Positions 15,968 to 23,399 of a DNA stretch of 38,535 bases are shown piece by piece. A program made the translations under genes and the position numbers. The stretch lies in contig NZ_JANFQO010000032.1 of the NCBI RefSeq assembly GCF_024437735.1, positions 1 through 38,535 of the forward strand. Reading direction: 5' to 3'. Numbering within the stretch: the stretch's first letter is position 1; every line of letters begins with the position of its first letter. This DNA is from Tahibacter harae (lineage in GTDB: Bacteria; Pseudomonadota; Gammaproteobacteria; Xanthomonadales; Rhodanobacteraceae). Under the pieces are notes generated by a model. The model ran no database searches and was not told the DNA's origin. It saw only the letters and a program-made list of their open reading frames with translations.

Positions 15968-16324
15968 TCAGGAGAAATCGATGGCTTTCTCGAACGAGCG
16001 CAGTTCATGCCGTGCCATGGCGAGATTAGCTTTTGCCCGATCCAGCACCACATAGAGGAACAGCTTCTGGTTGGATTCCAGCGGACGCAGCAGGTGGTAC
16101 TGCTTGGCCAGGCTGATCAGGACGTCTTCGATGGTGTCGTTCAATTTCAGGGAGCCGGCGACCTTGCGTTTGGCGCGGATGACTTCGGTGTTGCCGGCCG
16201 CGGCCAGTTCGAGATTGATGCCGCTGCCGTCGCCGGCCAGCAGCATGCCGCTTTCACTGTCGACCAACGCAGAGGCGACGTAGCCGTCGATGCTGCGCAG
16301 GGCTTCTAGACTGATTTTTGCCAT
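15968..16324 (-). CDS. Roadblock/LC7-domain protein
   Basis: 118 residues from the ATG at 16324. A single Roadblock/LC7 fold: MAKISLEALRSIDGYVASAL helix, then VDSESGMLLAGDG hairpin, a helix with NTEVIRAKRKVAGSLKL, LEDV-like TIEDVLISLAKQYHLLRPLE, and the C-terminal strand FLYVVLDRAKANLAMARHEL. Roadblock proteins dimerise and act as regulators (GAP- or scaffold-like) of small Ras-like GTPases, as MglB does for MglA. The partner here is presumably the GTPase two genes downstream. It has no signal or membrane segment. The gene is 66 bases upstream of the 320-residue protein, on the same strand. Confidence 0.85.
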   Translation of the reverse strand: MAKISLEALRSIDGYVASALVDSESGMLLAGDGSGINLELAAAGNTEVIRAKRKVAGSLKLNDTIEDVLISLAKQYHLLRPLESNQKLFLYVVLDRAKANLAMARHELRSFEKAIDFS

Positions 16325-16411
16325 GACGTGGGTTCCGGTTGTTGGATGACGAATCGACACAGCGGCGGGACGCCCGGTCACGTAGCTGCTCTGGAAAAAC
16401 AAACTGAGGGT

Positions 16412-16858
16412 TTACGCAAGGACGCTGGCCAGCGATTCCGCGCAGTCCAGGGTGCGGCGCAGCACCATCGCCAGGTTGTCGCTGCGGCTGGCCGCAGCGC
16501 ACAGGACGTATAGCGGCCTGGGCGATGGAACACGCACGGCCACGATCAGGCCATGGGCCGATGTGATAGTCGCGTAGGAACAGCGGCCGTGCGACGTCTC
16601 CTTGGAGAACGTCTCGCTGAGTGCCAGAAAGGAACTGGCCATCGCGGCAACCCGCTCGGCCTGATCCCGCGAAGCCTCGCCGATGGTCGCCAGCGGACGC
16701 CCGTCCACATAGCACAGGCTGACCAGCTCCATGGCGGGCGAGGTTGCGAAGAAGGCTTGCAGGTGTCCGGCATACGGCTGGGTTGCATCGTCGTGTACAG
16801 CCGCCACCGCGGGCGGTTCCGCCGCCGCGCCGTCACTGAGCGCTTCAATCCCGAGCAT
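16412..16858 (-). CDS. Second Roadblock-like protein, first gene of the GTPase operon
   Basis: 148 residues from the ATG at 16858, chosen for the strong GGGGAGGACAGG just upstream. After an Ala/Pro-rich N-terminus (1-35) the rest fits a Roadblock/LC7-like fold: a helix with HLQAFFATSPAMELVSLCYV, hairpin DGRPLATIGEASRDQAERVA, helix ASSFLALSETFSKET, strand CSYATITSAHGLIVAVRVPS and a final helix DNLAMVLRRTLDCAESLA. It is more diverged than the downstream Roadblock gene and could form a heterodimer with it. It opens the minus-strand operon and is divergent from the LuxR-type regulator. Confidence 0.7.
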   Translation of the reverse strand: MLGIEALSDGAAAEPPAVAAVHDDATQPYAGHLQAFFATSPAMELVSLCYVDGRPLATIGEASRDQAERVAAMASSFLALSETFSKETSHGRCSYATITSAHGLIVAVRVPSPRPLYVLCAAASRSDNLAMVLRRTLDCAESLASVLA

Positions 16859-17207
16859 CCTGTCCTCCCCCTGAAGAGGCTGCTGCAGCGGTTCCGGTGA
16901 GACTGCGCAGTAGATTGCGCAGTCCGTTCCAACGTGGTGGTGATGCAGTCGTGCGATGCTGTGCCGTCGCTCAAGTCCTGCATGACCGGTTCCAGGGCAA
17001 CTCAACGCTACGCTCCAGCAGCATGACCTCAGCATAGGCAGTAGGTGGTTGGCTTGCCATGGGGGATCCCCCGGTTCGCATGACAATAAACATCGGGTAT
17101 ACGGGGATTTATGCCAAGTCCGGATCGATGGTCACATTTGTTTTGGTTTTCCATGCGCTACGGCATGACAAAACGCCTCGGCGGGGCGGCGAAACAAGGT
17201 TGCGCGC
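16859..17207. promoter_or_regulatory. divergent control region of the GTPase operon and LuxR-type gene
   Basis: 349 bases without a gene. It contains a perfect 12-bp palindrome, GGGGGATCCCCC, at 17061-17072, about 200 bases upstream of the Roadblock-like start and 136 bases upstream of the LuxR-type start. A somewhat AT-richer stretch (17078-17115) follows. It presumably carries promoters for both directions; no clear -35/-10 pair could be fixed. Confidence 0.45.
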
Positions 17208-17852
17208 ATGTGCCATAAACGTCGCGAGGTCAGCATCCTCATCACCGTTCCTTCCGAACTGGCGGCGGTAGGCCTGGTCGTCGGGCTGTCGTCGCGTTCC
17301 GAACTGCACGTTCTGGCCACTACCCATTCGTTGAACCAGGGTTTGGCCATTCTGCAGAAGCTGGCGCCCGAAATCGTGATCAGTGCGCCGGAGTGGGTGC
17401 CGGCGTTCGAGCAGCTCTTGCACGAGGGTGAGATCCGGACACGCCTGGTCGCATTCGGCTCCAGGCAGCACCTGGGCATGATCGCGGAGGAGACGGCGCA
17501 GGTGGCTTGCGGTTATTTCAGCTATCTGTCGCCAGCCGGGACCTACCTGCCTCTGATCGACGCGGTTTCCCATTGCCGTCTGCCGGCGATGGACAGCAAG
17601 CACAAGCTGTGTCGCAGTTGTGCCACGCGGCTGTCGCTGCGGCCGCCGAAACCGAACCTGTCTGCGCGCGAGATGGAGGTCTTCGTCGCCGTGGGCAAGG
17701 GGTTCGGCACCTCGGAAATCGCCGCGCAGATGGGCATTAGCGTGAAGACTGTCGAGTCATTCCGCGAGAGCATCAAGAGCAAGCTGGCGCTGGGGTCGGC
17801 CCGGGAAATGAGCGCCGTCGCCGCGGAGTGGTGTCGCGGCGGGTTTTCCTGA
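17208..17852 (+). CDS. LuxR/NarL-type regulator with degenerate receiver domain
   Basis: 214 residues. The C-terminal GerE/LuxR helix-turn-helix is clear (150-205): LSAREMEVFVAVGKGFGTSE then IAAQMGISVKTVESFRESIK. The N-terminal 1-115 has receiver-like alternation (VSILITVPSELAAVGLVVGL, APEIVISAPEW, RTRLVAFGS). However, the expected phospho-acceptor Asp after the third strand is absent (ISAPEW) and the conserved Lys is not found, so it is unlikely to be controlled by ordinary phosphorylation. The linker holds a His/Cys cluster, H122 C123 H132 C135 C138 (including CRSC), that could bind metal or sense redox state. It is divergent from the GTPase/Roadblock operon and is the obvious candidate for its regulator or output. 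Confidence 0.85.
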   Translation: MCHKRREVSILITVPSELAAVGLVVGLSSRSELHVLATTHSLNQGLAILQKLAPEIVISAPEWVPAFEQLLHEGEIRTRLVAFGSRQHLGMIAEETAQVACGYFSYLSPAGTYLPLIDAVSHCRLPAMDSKHKLCRSCATRLSLRPPKPNLSAREMEVFVAVGKGFGTSEIAAQMGISVKTVESFRESIKSKLALGSAREMSAVAAEWCRGGFS

Positions 17853-17992
17853 AAGATGGAAGATTGGATTTTTCGGCTGTTGTGTCCGCGGGCCGTACAC
17901 AGCGGCTACGCCCATCGATTCTGCTGATTGCACGCACCTGGCGATGCCACCGCCGGGCTCCCTGCGCTGGCGACCGATCCGGATGTTCGCGG

Positions 17993-18024
17993 GAAAAACG
18001 GCGGCGCGAATACCGCGCCGCCGT
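17993..18024 (-). terminator. Rho-independent terminator of the chitinase gene
   Basis: A perfect 11-bp stem, ACGGCGGCGCG (17998-18008) with CGCGCCGCCGT (18014-18024), and a 5-base loop. On the minus strand it is followed by a T run (opposite the A run at 17993-17997). It lies just past the chitinase stop at 18057. Confidence 0.8.
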
Positions 18025-18056
18025 CCATCCGCTGTCAGCCGTGCGGATTCACGCCA

Positions 18057-20102
18057 TCACTGCAGACCGTCCTTGATCGCCTGGGCCATGGAGCCCTGCG
18101 CATCGTCGCCGCTGAATTCCCAGAAGAAGGCGCCGCCCAGTCCCTGGTTCTTCACGTACTGCATCTTCTCGAACACCAGGGCCGGATCGTCGTAGCTCCA
18201 GAACTGGTTGCCGCTGAGCAGCCAGTGGGCGCGCGCGGTGGCGTCGGTGAAGTGGCTGCCGGACTTGGTCTTGAGCACCTTGTAGTCCTCGTTGCCGGCT
18301 TCATACGTGCCCGGCGCCGCGCTGCCGCTCTGGTACAGGCCGTTGTTGGCCGAGGACACGTTGGTCCAGCCGCGGCCGTAGAAGCCGATGCCCAGGTTCA
18401 GCTTGGCCGCCGGCACGCCGCGGGTGCGGAAGGCCTGCAGCGCATCGTGGGTGTTGTACGAGCGTTGGTCGCCGGTGGAGGGATCGGCCGGCGAGCCGTA
18501 CAGCGGCGAGTGGTGATTGGTCTGCGGATCCCAGGTGCCGTGGAAGTCGTAGGTCATCACGTTGATGTAGTCGAGGTACTGGTGGTAGGTGCCCGGATCG
18601 GTGACGCGGATCTTGTCCACGCCGGCACCGGCGGCGATGGTCAGCAGCAGGCCCGGACGCACCAGATCGAGCTGGCGGCGGAACTCGGCCAGCAGCGCAG
18701 TGAAGTTGGCATTGTCTTCCGGCGCGCCGCAGGCGATGCCGCAAGCCACGGGGTATTCCCAGTCCAGGTCTATGCCGTCGAACACGCCCGCCGCCGCGCC
18801 AGGGCCGCCGGCGCCGTCGGTCTGCGGCAGGTTGCCGCGGATGTAGGCGTCGATGCACGAAGCCACGAAGGCCTGGCGGTTTTCCGGCCGCGCCGCGCTG
18901 GAGAAGCCGCGCGACCAGGTCCAGCCGCCGAGCGAGATCAGCACCTTGAGGTTGGGATACTTGGCCTTGAGCTTCTTGAGCTGGTTCCAGTTGCCGCGCA
19001 GCGGCTGGTCCCAGGTATCGCCGACGCCGTCCACGCTTTCGCCGGCCTGGAAGGACTTGGTGTAGTCGGCGAACGCATCGCCGCCCTCGCCGGTGGATTC
19101 GTTGGTCGGAATGGTCACGCCGACCTGGCAGCGGTTGTTGCGCACATTGCCGAAGGCGTAGTTGATGTGGGTGAGCTTGGCCGCGGTGTTGCTGGTATCG
19201 ATGTTCTTGACGCGGTAGTTGCGGCCGTAGATGCCCCACTGGGCGAAGTAGCCGATCACGTTCTTGCTGCCGCCGACGATGATCTGCTTGGTGCGCGCGG
19301 TGATCGGCGCGCTCTGCGCCGAGGCGCCGGCTTCGCTGACGGCGGCTACGGTGAAGCTGTAGGCGGTGTCGGGCGCGAGGCCGTTGTTGGTGAAGCTGTT
19401 GGTGGTGGACTCACCCTGCTGCACACCGCCGCGGAATACGCGGTATTTCACCGTGCAGTTCGGGCCGGCGGCGACGTTGCCCCAGCCCAGGCTGATGCTG
19501 GTGGTCGTCTGCGCCGGCGAGGCGAGGCCGGACGGCACCGATGGAATCGTGGTGCAGGTGCCATTGCCCGTGGTGCTGGCGCTGATCGCGGCCGACTGGG
19601 CCGAGGCGTTGGTGGCCACGTCGCGGGCGCGCACGGTGTAGCTGTAGCTGGTGCTGGCGCTGAGGCCGGTGTCGGTGAAGGTGGTCGCGGTGGGGCTGCC
19701 GACGATGCCGCCGTTGCGGTAGACGTCGTAGCCGGCCACGCCGCTGCCGCCGGTGTTGTCGGTGGAGGCCGACCAGGTCAGCGTGATCGAGCTGCTGGTG
19801 CTGGAGGGCGCGGCCAGGTTGGCCGGCACGCTGGGCGGCGTGATGTCGGTCTGGCCGGTGCCGCAGGCGCCGAGGTCCGCATACCAGCCGCAGCTGGGGC
19901 AATGCGTGGGCGGTGCATTCCAGATGGGTACGTTGGCCTGGTACAGACGGTTCTGGTAGACCATCTTGTCGCCGGGGCTGTAGATCGCCGACTGGCTCCA
20001 GGCGGCAACGCCGCTGCAATTGGCGGTCTGGGCCAGGGCCGACCAGCTGCTGCCGGCCAGGACGAGTGTGACGATGGAAGTTAAAGCCGATCGGAAGCGC
20101 AT
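18057..20102 (-). CDS. Secreted GH18 chitinase with CBM5/12 and two FnIII domains
   Basis: 681 residues. A signal peptide (1-24, cleavage near SALA-QT) precedes a CBM5/12-type chitin-binding domain (about 28-80: WSQSAIYSPGDKMVYQNRLY and YQANVPIW, with Cys pairs). Two fibronectin type III domains follow (about 88-177 and 187-272). The GH18 barrel (about 280-680) has the catalytic FDGIDLDWEYP with Glu449 as proton donor, plus SLGGWTWSRGFS (390-401) and the MTYDFHG motif (516-522). It hydrolyses chitin outside the cell, probably as an endo- or processive enzyme. GGAG and AAAGGAC lie just before the ATG. Regulation may involve operators in the long upstream region. A terminator follows the stop. 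Confidence 0.95.
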   Translation of the reverse strand: MRFRSALTSIVTLVLAGSSWSALAQTANCSGVAAWSQSAIYSPGDKMVYQNRLYQANVPIWNAPPTHCPSCGWYADLGACGTGQTDITPPSVPANLAAPSSTSSSITLTWSASTDNTGGSGVAGYDVYRNGGIVGSPTATTFTDTGLSASTSYSYTVRARDVATNASAQSAAISASTTGNGTCTTIPSVPSGLASPAQTTTSISLGWGNVAAGPNCTVKYRVFRGGVQQGESTTNSFTNNGLAPDTAYSFTVAAVSEAGASAQSAPITARTKQIIVGGSKNVIGYFAQWGIYGRNYRVKNIDTSNTAAKLTHINYAFGNVRNNRCQVGVTIPTNESTGEGGDAFADYTKSFQAGESVDGVGDTWDQPLRGNWNQLKKLKAKYPNLKVLISLGGWTWSRGFSSAARPENRQAFVASCIDAYIRGNLPQTDGAGGPGAAAGVFDGIDLDWEYPVACGIACGAPEDNANFTALLAEFRRQLDLVRPGLLLTIAAGAGVDKIRVTDPGTYHQYLDYINVMTYDFHGTWDPQTNHHSPLYGSPADPSTGDQRSYNTHDALQAFRTRGVPAAKLNLGIGFYGRGWTNVSSANNGLYQSGSAAPGTYEAGNEDYKVLKTKSGSHFTDATARAHWLLSGNQFWSYDDPALVFEKMQYVKNQGLGGAFFWEFSGDDAQGSMAQAIKDGLQ

Positions 20103-20329
20103 GTCCTTTACTCCGTTGCGAGAGGAAGTGCGGAGAGCGAAACCGGGGAGCGGCGCGGTCGCCTTGCATGGCGGTGCCTGCGTGCGGCGCAGTCGACGGC
20201 ACCGGCTTCAGGGACCGGCGCACATGGCTCGGCAGCCGCGCCAGGCGCGGAACCGGACTGCGAGGACGAAAGCCCCGCCCGGCCGGCGCGCTCCGCTAGG
20301 CGAAGCCGGGCCGGCTGCAACGGCAGTAC

Positions 20330-20354
20330 CGATACACCCTCCCCGAGTGTATCG
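20330..20354. promoter_or_regulatory. inverted repeat CGATACAC-N9-GTGTATCG upstream of chitinase
   Basis: Arms 20330-20337 and 20347-20354 are perfect. The pairing continues outward as GCAGT/ACTGC with a 2-base bulge. On the plus strand a T run (20369-20374, after GTAC) follows about 14 bases on. It could be an operator about 230 bp before the chitinase start or an RNA stem-loop in its leader. Confidence 0.4.
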
Positions 20355-20648
20355 ACTGCGGCAAAGTACTTTTTTCAGCATCCGTGTCCCGGCTGGCAAC
20401 GCCCCCGCATTGCCGCCGTGGGATCCGGACCCGGTCCGGTCCCTGCGTCCGCCGGTGCGCTGTGCGCCGGGGAGATTTCTTCCGTGAATGCGCGCGTTGT
20501 GGAAAACGCGACGCCGGATGCGCGGACTTCGCCGCAGCGTCGTGGCTTCATCCTGTCCGGCGATCCCCGCCGGCCAACTGCCGCTTGCGCGGCGCATCCC
20601 TGTCGGCGGCTACCGCCGCCAGCCCGACGCCGGGCGTACAGTGCGCGC

Positions 20649-20664
20649 CATTGACAACGTTGTC
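20649..20664. promoter_or_regulatory. perfect 16-bp palindrome TTGACAACGTTGTCAA, LacI-family-type operator
   Basis: TTGACAACGTTGTCAA reads the same on both strands. The central CG and TGACAACG half-sites are typical of LacI/GalR-family operators, including those I recall for N-acetylglucosamine/chitin regulators (NagR/NagQ type) in Xanthomonas relatives. TTGACA at its edge could double as a -35 box in either direction. It is 547 bp upstream of the chitinase start; a further half-site is at 20892-20899. No LacI-family gene is in the window. Confidence 0.6.
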
Positions 20665-20930
20665 AACAACATGTCGAAGTGGACTTGAGCAGGCGGTCAC
20701 AGTCCCGGATTCTTGTTGCGGTGCAGGAAAGAAACTCTGGCGCCAATTCAGCAGGATCGGCGCTGTCATGCAGGAATGCGTGCAAGTTGCCGCTCCAAGC
20801 CGGTGCAGGCAAACGGAATTTTGTCGCGGAGCTGCTGCCGTGCCCGCCGGCTGCGTGGCATGCCGCGTCCAGGGCACGCTGGCGTCAGGAATGACAACGA
20901 AGGGCAGGGCGTCTGGCGCGCGCCAGGTTC

Positions 20931-22196
20931 TCAGCCCGGCCCGGCGTCGGTGCCGTGTTGCAGCCAGCGCGCCGCGGCCAGGCCGGCGATGCGCCCGCTG
21001 GCCATGCTCGCGGTCAGCAGATAGCCGCCGGTGGGCGCTTCCCAGTCCAGCATCTCGCCGGCGCAGAACACACCGGGCAGGGCGCGCAGCATCAGGTTTT
21101 CGTCCAGCGCCTCCAGGCGTACGCCGCCGGCGCTGCTGATGGCCTCGGCGACGGGGCGCGGACGCAGCAGGCGCAGCGGCAGGGACTTGATCGCGGCGGC
21201 GAGATTTGCCGCATCTTCCATTTGTGATTTCTGCAGCACTTCGTAGAGCAGGCCAGCCTTGACGCCCTCGATGCCGGCCTGGCGGCGCAGGTGTTCGCTG
21301 AGCGAGCGGCGGCCGCGCGGCCGGGCCAGGGCCTGCTGCAACGCCGCGGCGGCGTGGCCGGGGGCGAGATCGAGCCGGATTTCCACGCCGCCATCGCGCG
21401 CGATTGCTTCGCGCAGATCGGCCGAGGCCGCATAGATCAGGCTGCCCTCGACGCCGCCGGCGGTGATGACGAATTCGCCCTGGCGGCTTTCGCGGCTGCC
21501 GTCTTGGCGCAGCCATTCCAGCGCGACGGGCTTGAGCGGCTGGCCGGCGTGGCGCGTGGCGAAATGCGCCGTCCAATCCACGTCGAAGCCGCAATTGGAC
21601 GGCTGCAGCGGTGCCATGTCGACACCATGCGCGGCCAGCGGCGCGACCCATTCGCCGTCGGAACCCAGCACCGGCCAGCTCGCGCCGCCCAGCGCCAGCA
21701 CGCAGGCGCGGGCCGCCAGTGCCTGCGTCGCACCGTCGCGGCCGCGCAGCAGCAGACGGCCCTGCGCATCCCAGCCGGTGAAGCGTTGCTGCACGTGGAA
21801 AGTCACGCCCTGTTCGCGCAGCCGGCGCACCCAGCCGCGCAGCAGCGGCGCGGCCTTGAGATCCGCCGGGAATACGCGGCCGGAGCTGCCGACAAAGGTT
21901 TCCACGCCCAGACCGCGCGCCCAGGCGCGCAGGGCGTCGGCGTCGAATGGCAGCAGCCAGTGCCGCACGGCGTCCGCACGCGCGCCGAAGCGTGCGACAA
22001 AATCCACAAAGGGTTCGGAGTGGGTGAGGTTGAGCCCGCCCTTGCCGGCGATCAGGAACTTGCGTCCGACCGAGCCCATCGCGTCGAACAGGTGCACCTT
22101 CGCGCCGGCGCTGCGCGCGGCCTCGGCGGCCATGAGTCCGGCCGGGCCGCCGCCGATCACGACGAGGTCCGCGCAGGCGGGGAGAGTGGCGGTCAT
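20931..22196 (-). CDS. NAD(P)/FAD-dependent oxidoreductase, BaiN/YhiN-TIGR03862 family
   Basis: 421 residues from the ATG at 22196; the frame is open upstream but the preceding residues are low-complexity. The dinucleotide-binding motif is LVVIGGGPAGLMAAEAARSA (11-30). The family signature GRKFLIAGKGGLNLTHSE follows (44-61), and the second FAD contact is near the C-terminus: GVFCAGEMLDWEAPTGGYLL. The glycine-rich AGKGGLNLTHSE replaces the GKCNxTN-type motif of YhiN, placing it in the TIGR03862 branch. The physiological substrate of this family is not established. It is cytosolic, and divergent from a lipoprotein gene with a 208-base shared upstream region. Confidence 0.88.
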   Translation of the reverse strand: MTATLPACADLVVIGGGPAGLMAAEAARSAGAKVHLFDAMGSVGRKFLIAGKGGLNLTHSEPFVDFVARFGARADAVRHWLLPFDADALRAWARGLGVETFVGSSGRVFPADLKAAPLLRGWVRRLREQGVTFHVQQRFTGWDAQGRLLLRGRDGATQALAARACVLALGGASWPVLGSDGEWVAPLAAHGVDMAPLQPSNCGFDVDWTAHFATRHAGQPLKPVALEWLRQDGSRESRQGEFVITAGGVEGSLIYAASADLREAIARDGGVEIRLDLAPGHAAAALQQALARPRGRRSLSEHLRRQAGIEGVKAGLLYEVLQKSQMEDAANLAAAIKSLPLRLLRPRPVAEAISSAGGVRLEALDENLMLRALPGVFCAGEMLDWEAPTGGYLLTASMASGRIAGLAAARWLQHGTDAGPG

Positions 22197-22404
22197 GGGC
22201 GCGGCGGGTAACAAGGACGGGCGGCGGATGATACTGGATCGGCTCCGGCCGGGCCGCGGGCCCGCGGCCGGCGGCCGTTGTGCCGCGGCACTCGCCGCGC
22301 CGGGGCCGGTTTCTGCAGCCGTTGCGTCAGGTTCTTCCGCGGATTCCGACCCTGCCGCGCCGGTTCCGACTAGCATCGCGTACCCACGAAACCAGGAGTT
22401 GCCG

Positions 22405-23244
22405 ATGCGCCCATGGATCTTGTTCGCCGCACTGGCGCTGACAGCCTGCGACCGTCCGCCCGAACCCGCGGCGCCGGCCAGCGGCGAGGCGGCCAAGCCC
22501 GCCAAGCCCAAGCGCCTGCCGGGCGACGGCGTGCGCGTGCGCGCCATGGCGCCGCCGGCGGAACTGGCGCAGGCGCAGCCGGCAGCGCCATCGACGCCGC
22601 CGGCGCAACCGGCGCCGCGGGCGCCGCAGCCGGATTCGCCCAAGCTGGAGAAGCTGCGCGCCGGACTGGAGCAGGCCGGCTTCGGCGATCTGCGCGAGAA
22701 GATCGACTGGAGTGAGGTCGAGGAGGAATACGCCGACGCCGCCGCGCTGTTGCAGGCGGCCGGTCTGTGCGTCTGGTTCGATGTGGAGACCGGCATGTTC
22801 CCGAACGAACACGACGGCCTGCTGCGCCAGCTGGCCGCGGCGGCGGGCGACGATCTGGCCGGCGTGCTGTTCCAGGAAATTCCGCCCACGGAAGACGGCG
22901 ACCAGGCTGAGGCGCCGTACCAGCTGCATGCCTATGCCGACGGCAAGCGCTGGAGCGTGACCGCGCGCAACTACGGCGACTGGTACGACGTCGACGCCGT
23001 GCTGCGCCTGGGCAATGCGCTGTTGCGCGACCGCGGCAGCGCCAAGCGCATGCTGTTGCTGTTCAGCGAGGACCAGACCGCGCAGGTCGTGGTGGCGCCG
23101 CAGGCGGTGCTGGGCGCAGCGCTGGAGCAGGGGCTGCTGCAGGCCGGCGACGAAGCTGCCGCGCGCGAGGCGGGCAAGGCGTTCGAGCAGGAGGTGCTGG
23201 AAAAGCTCAAGGCGGAGCGCGGCGCAGAGCGGGCCCCGCGCTAG
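22405..23244 (+). CDS. Putative lipoprotein of unknown function
   Basis: 279 residues with AGGAG 6 bases before the ATG. A lipoprotein signal ends in LTAC (Cys15). A long Pro/Ala-rich spacer (16-77) follows, then a mostly acidic folded part (78-279) including IDWSEVEEEYADAAALLQAA, GLCVWFDVETGMFPNEHDGL, a QLHAYADGKRWSVTARNYGD segment, and a Lys/Glu-rich C-terminal helix. I do not recognise the family. The Pro/Ala linker suggests a domain held away from the membrane in the periplasm. It is convergent with the collagenase gene, with a strong hairpin between them. Confidence 0.7.
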   Translation: MRPWILFAALALTACDRPPEPAAPASGEAAKPAKPKRLPGDGVRVRAMAPPAELAQAQPAAPSTPPAQPAPRAPQPDSPKLEKLRAGLEQAGFGDLREKIDWSEVEEEYADAAALLQAAGLCVWFDVETGMFPNEHDGLLRQLAAAAGDDLAGVLFQEIPPTEDGDQAEAPYQLHAYADGKRWSVTARNYGDWYDVDAVLRLGNALLRDRGSAKRMLLLFSEDQTAQVVVAPQAVLGAALEQGLLQAGDEAAAREAGKAFEQEVLEKLKAERGAERAPR

Positions 23245-23362
23245 GTCGCGCGGATGCTGCCGCCGTTGCAGCGGTATTCCGATCCGGCCGGCGCAGCCTG
23301 ATCCGGTTCCGAATCTTGAATCGAATCCCCGCCCAAACGGGCCATCCCTGGCCCAGAGGGAA

Positions 23363-23391
23363 CACTGCCGCCACGGGGGCTGGCGGCAGTG
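23363..23391. terminator. strong hairpin between convergent lipoprotein and collagenase genes
   Basis: A perfect 11-bp stem, CACTGCCGCCA (23363-23373) with TGGCGGCAGTG (23381-23391), and a 7-base loop. It lacks a proper T run on either side, so it may act as a bidirectional or Rho-assisted terminator. Confidence 0.5.
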
Positions 23392-23399
23392 CCTGGGAC

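Larger units (their letters stand above)
20103..20930. other. 828-base gene-free region upstream of the chitinase
   Basis: No frame with coding character on either strand. It contains an inverted repeat (20323-20360) and a perfect LacI-type palindrome (20649-20664), listed separately, plus a half-site TGACAACG at 20892-20899. Such a long gap in an otherwise compact segment suggests long regulatory leaders or a deleted gene. Confidence 0.5.

Noticed and set aside
17928-20084. 718-codon open frame on the plus strand
   Set aside because: Antisense shadow of the chitinase; Gly/Ala/Val/Arg-rich with no recognisable motif.
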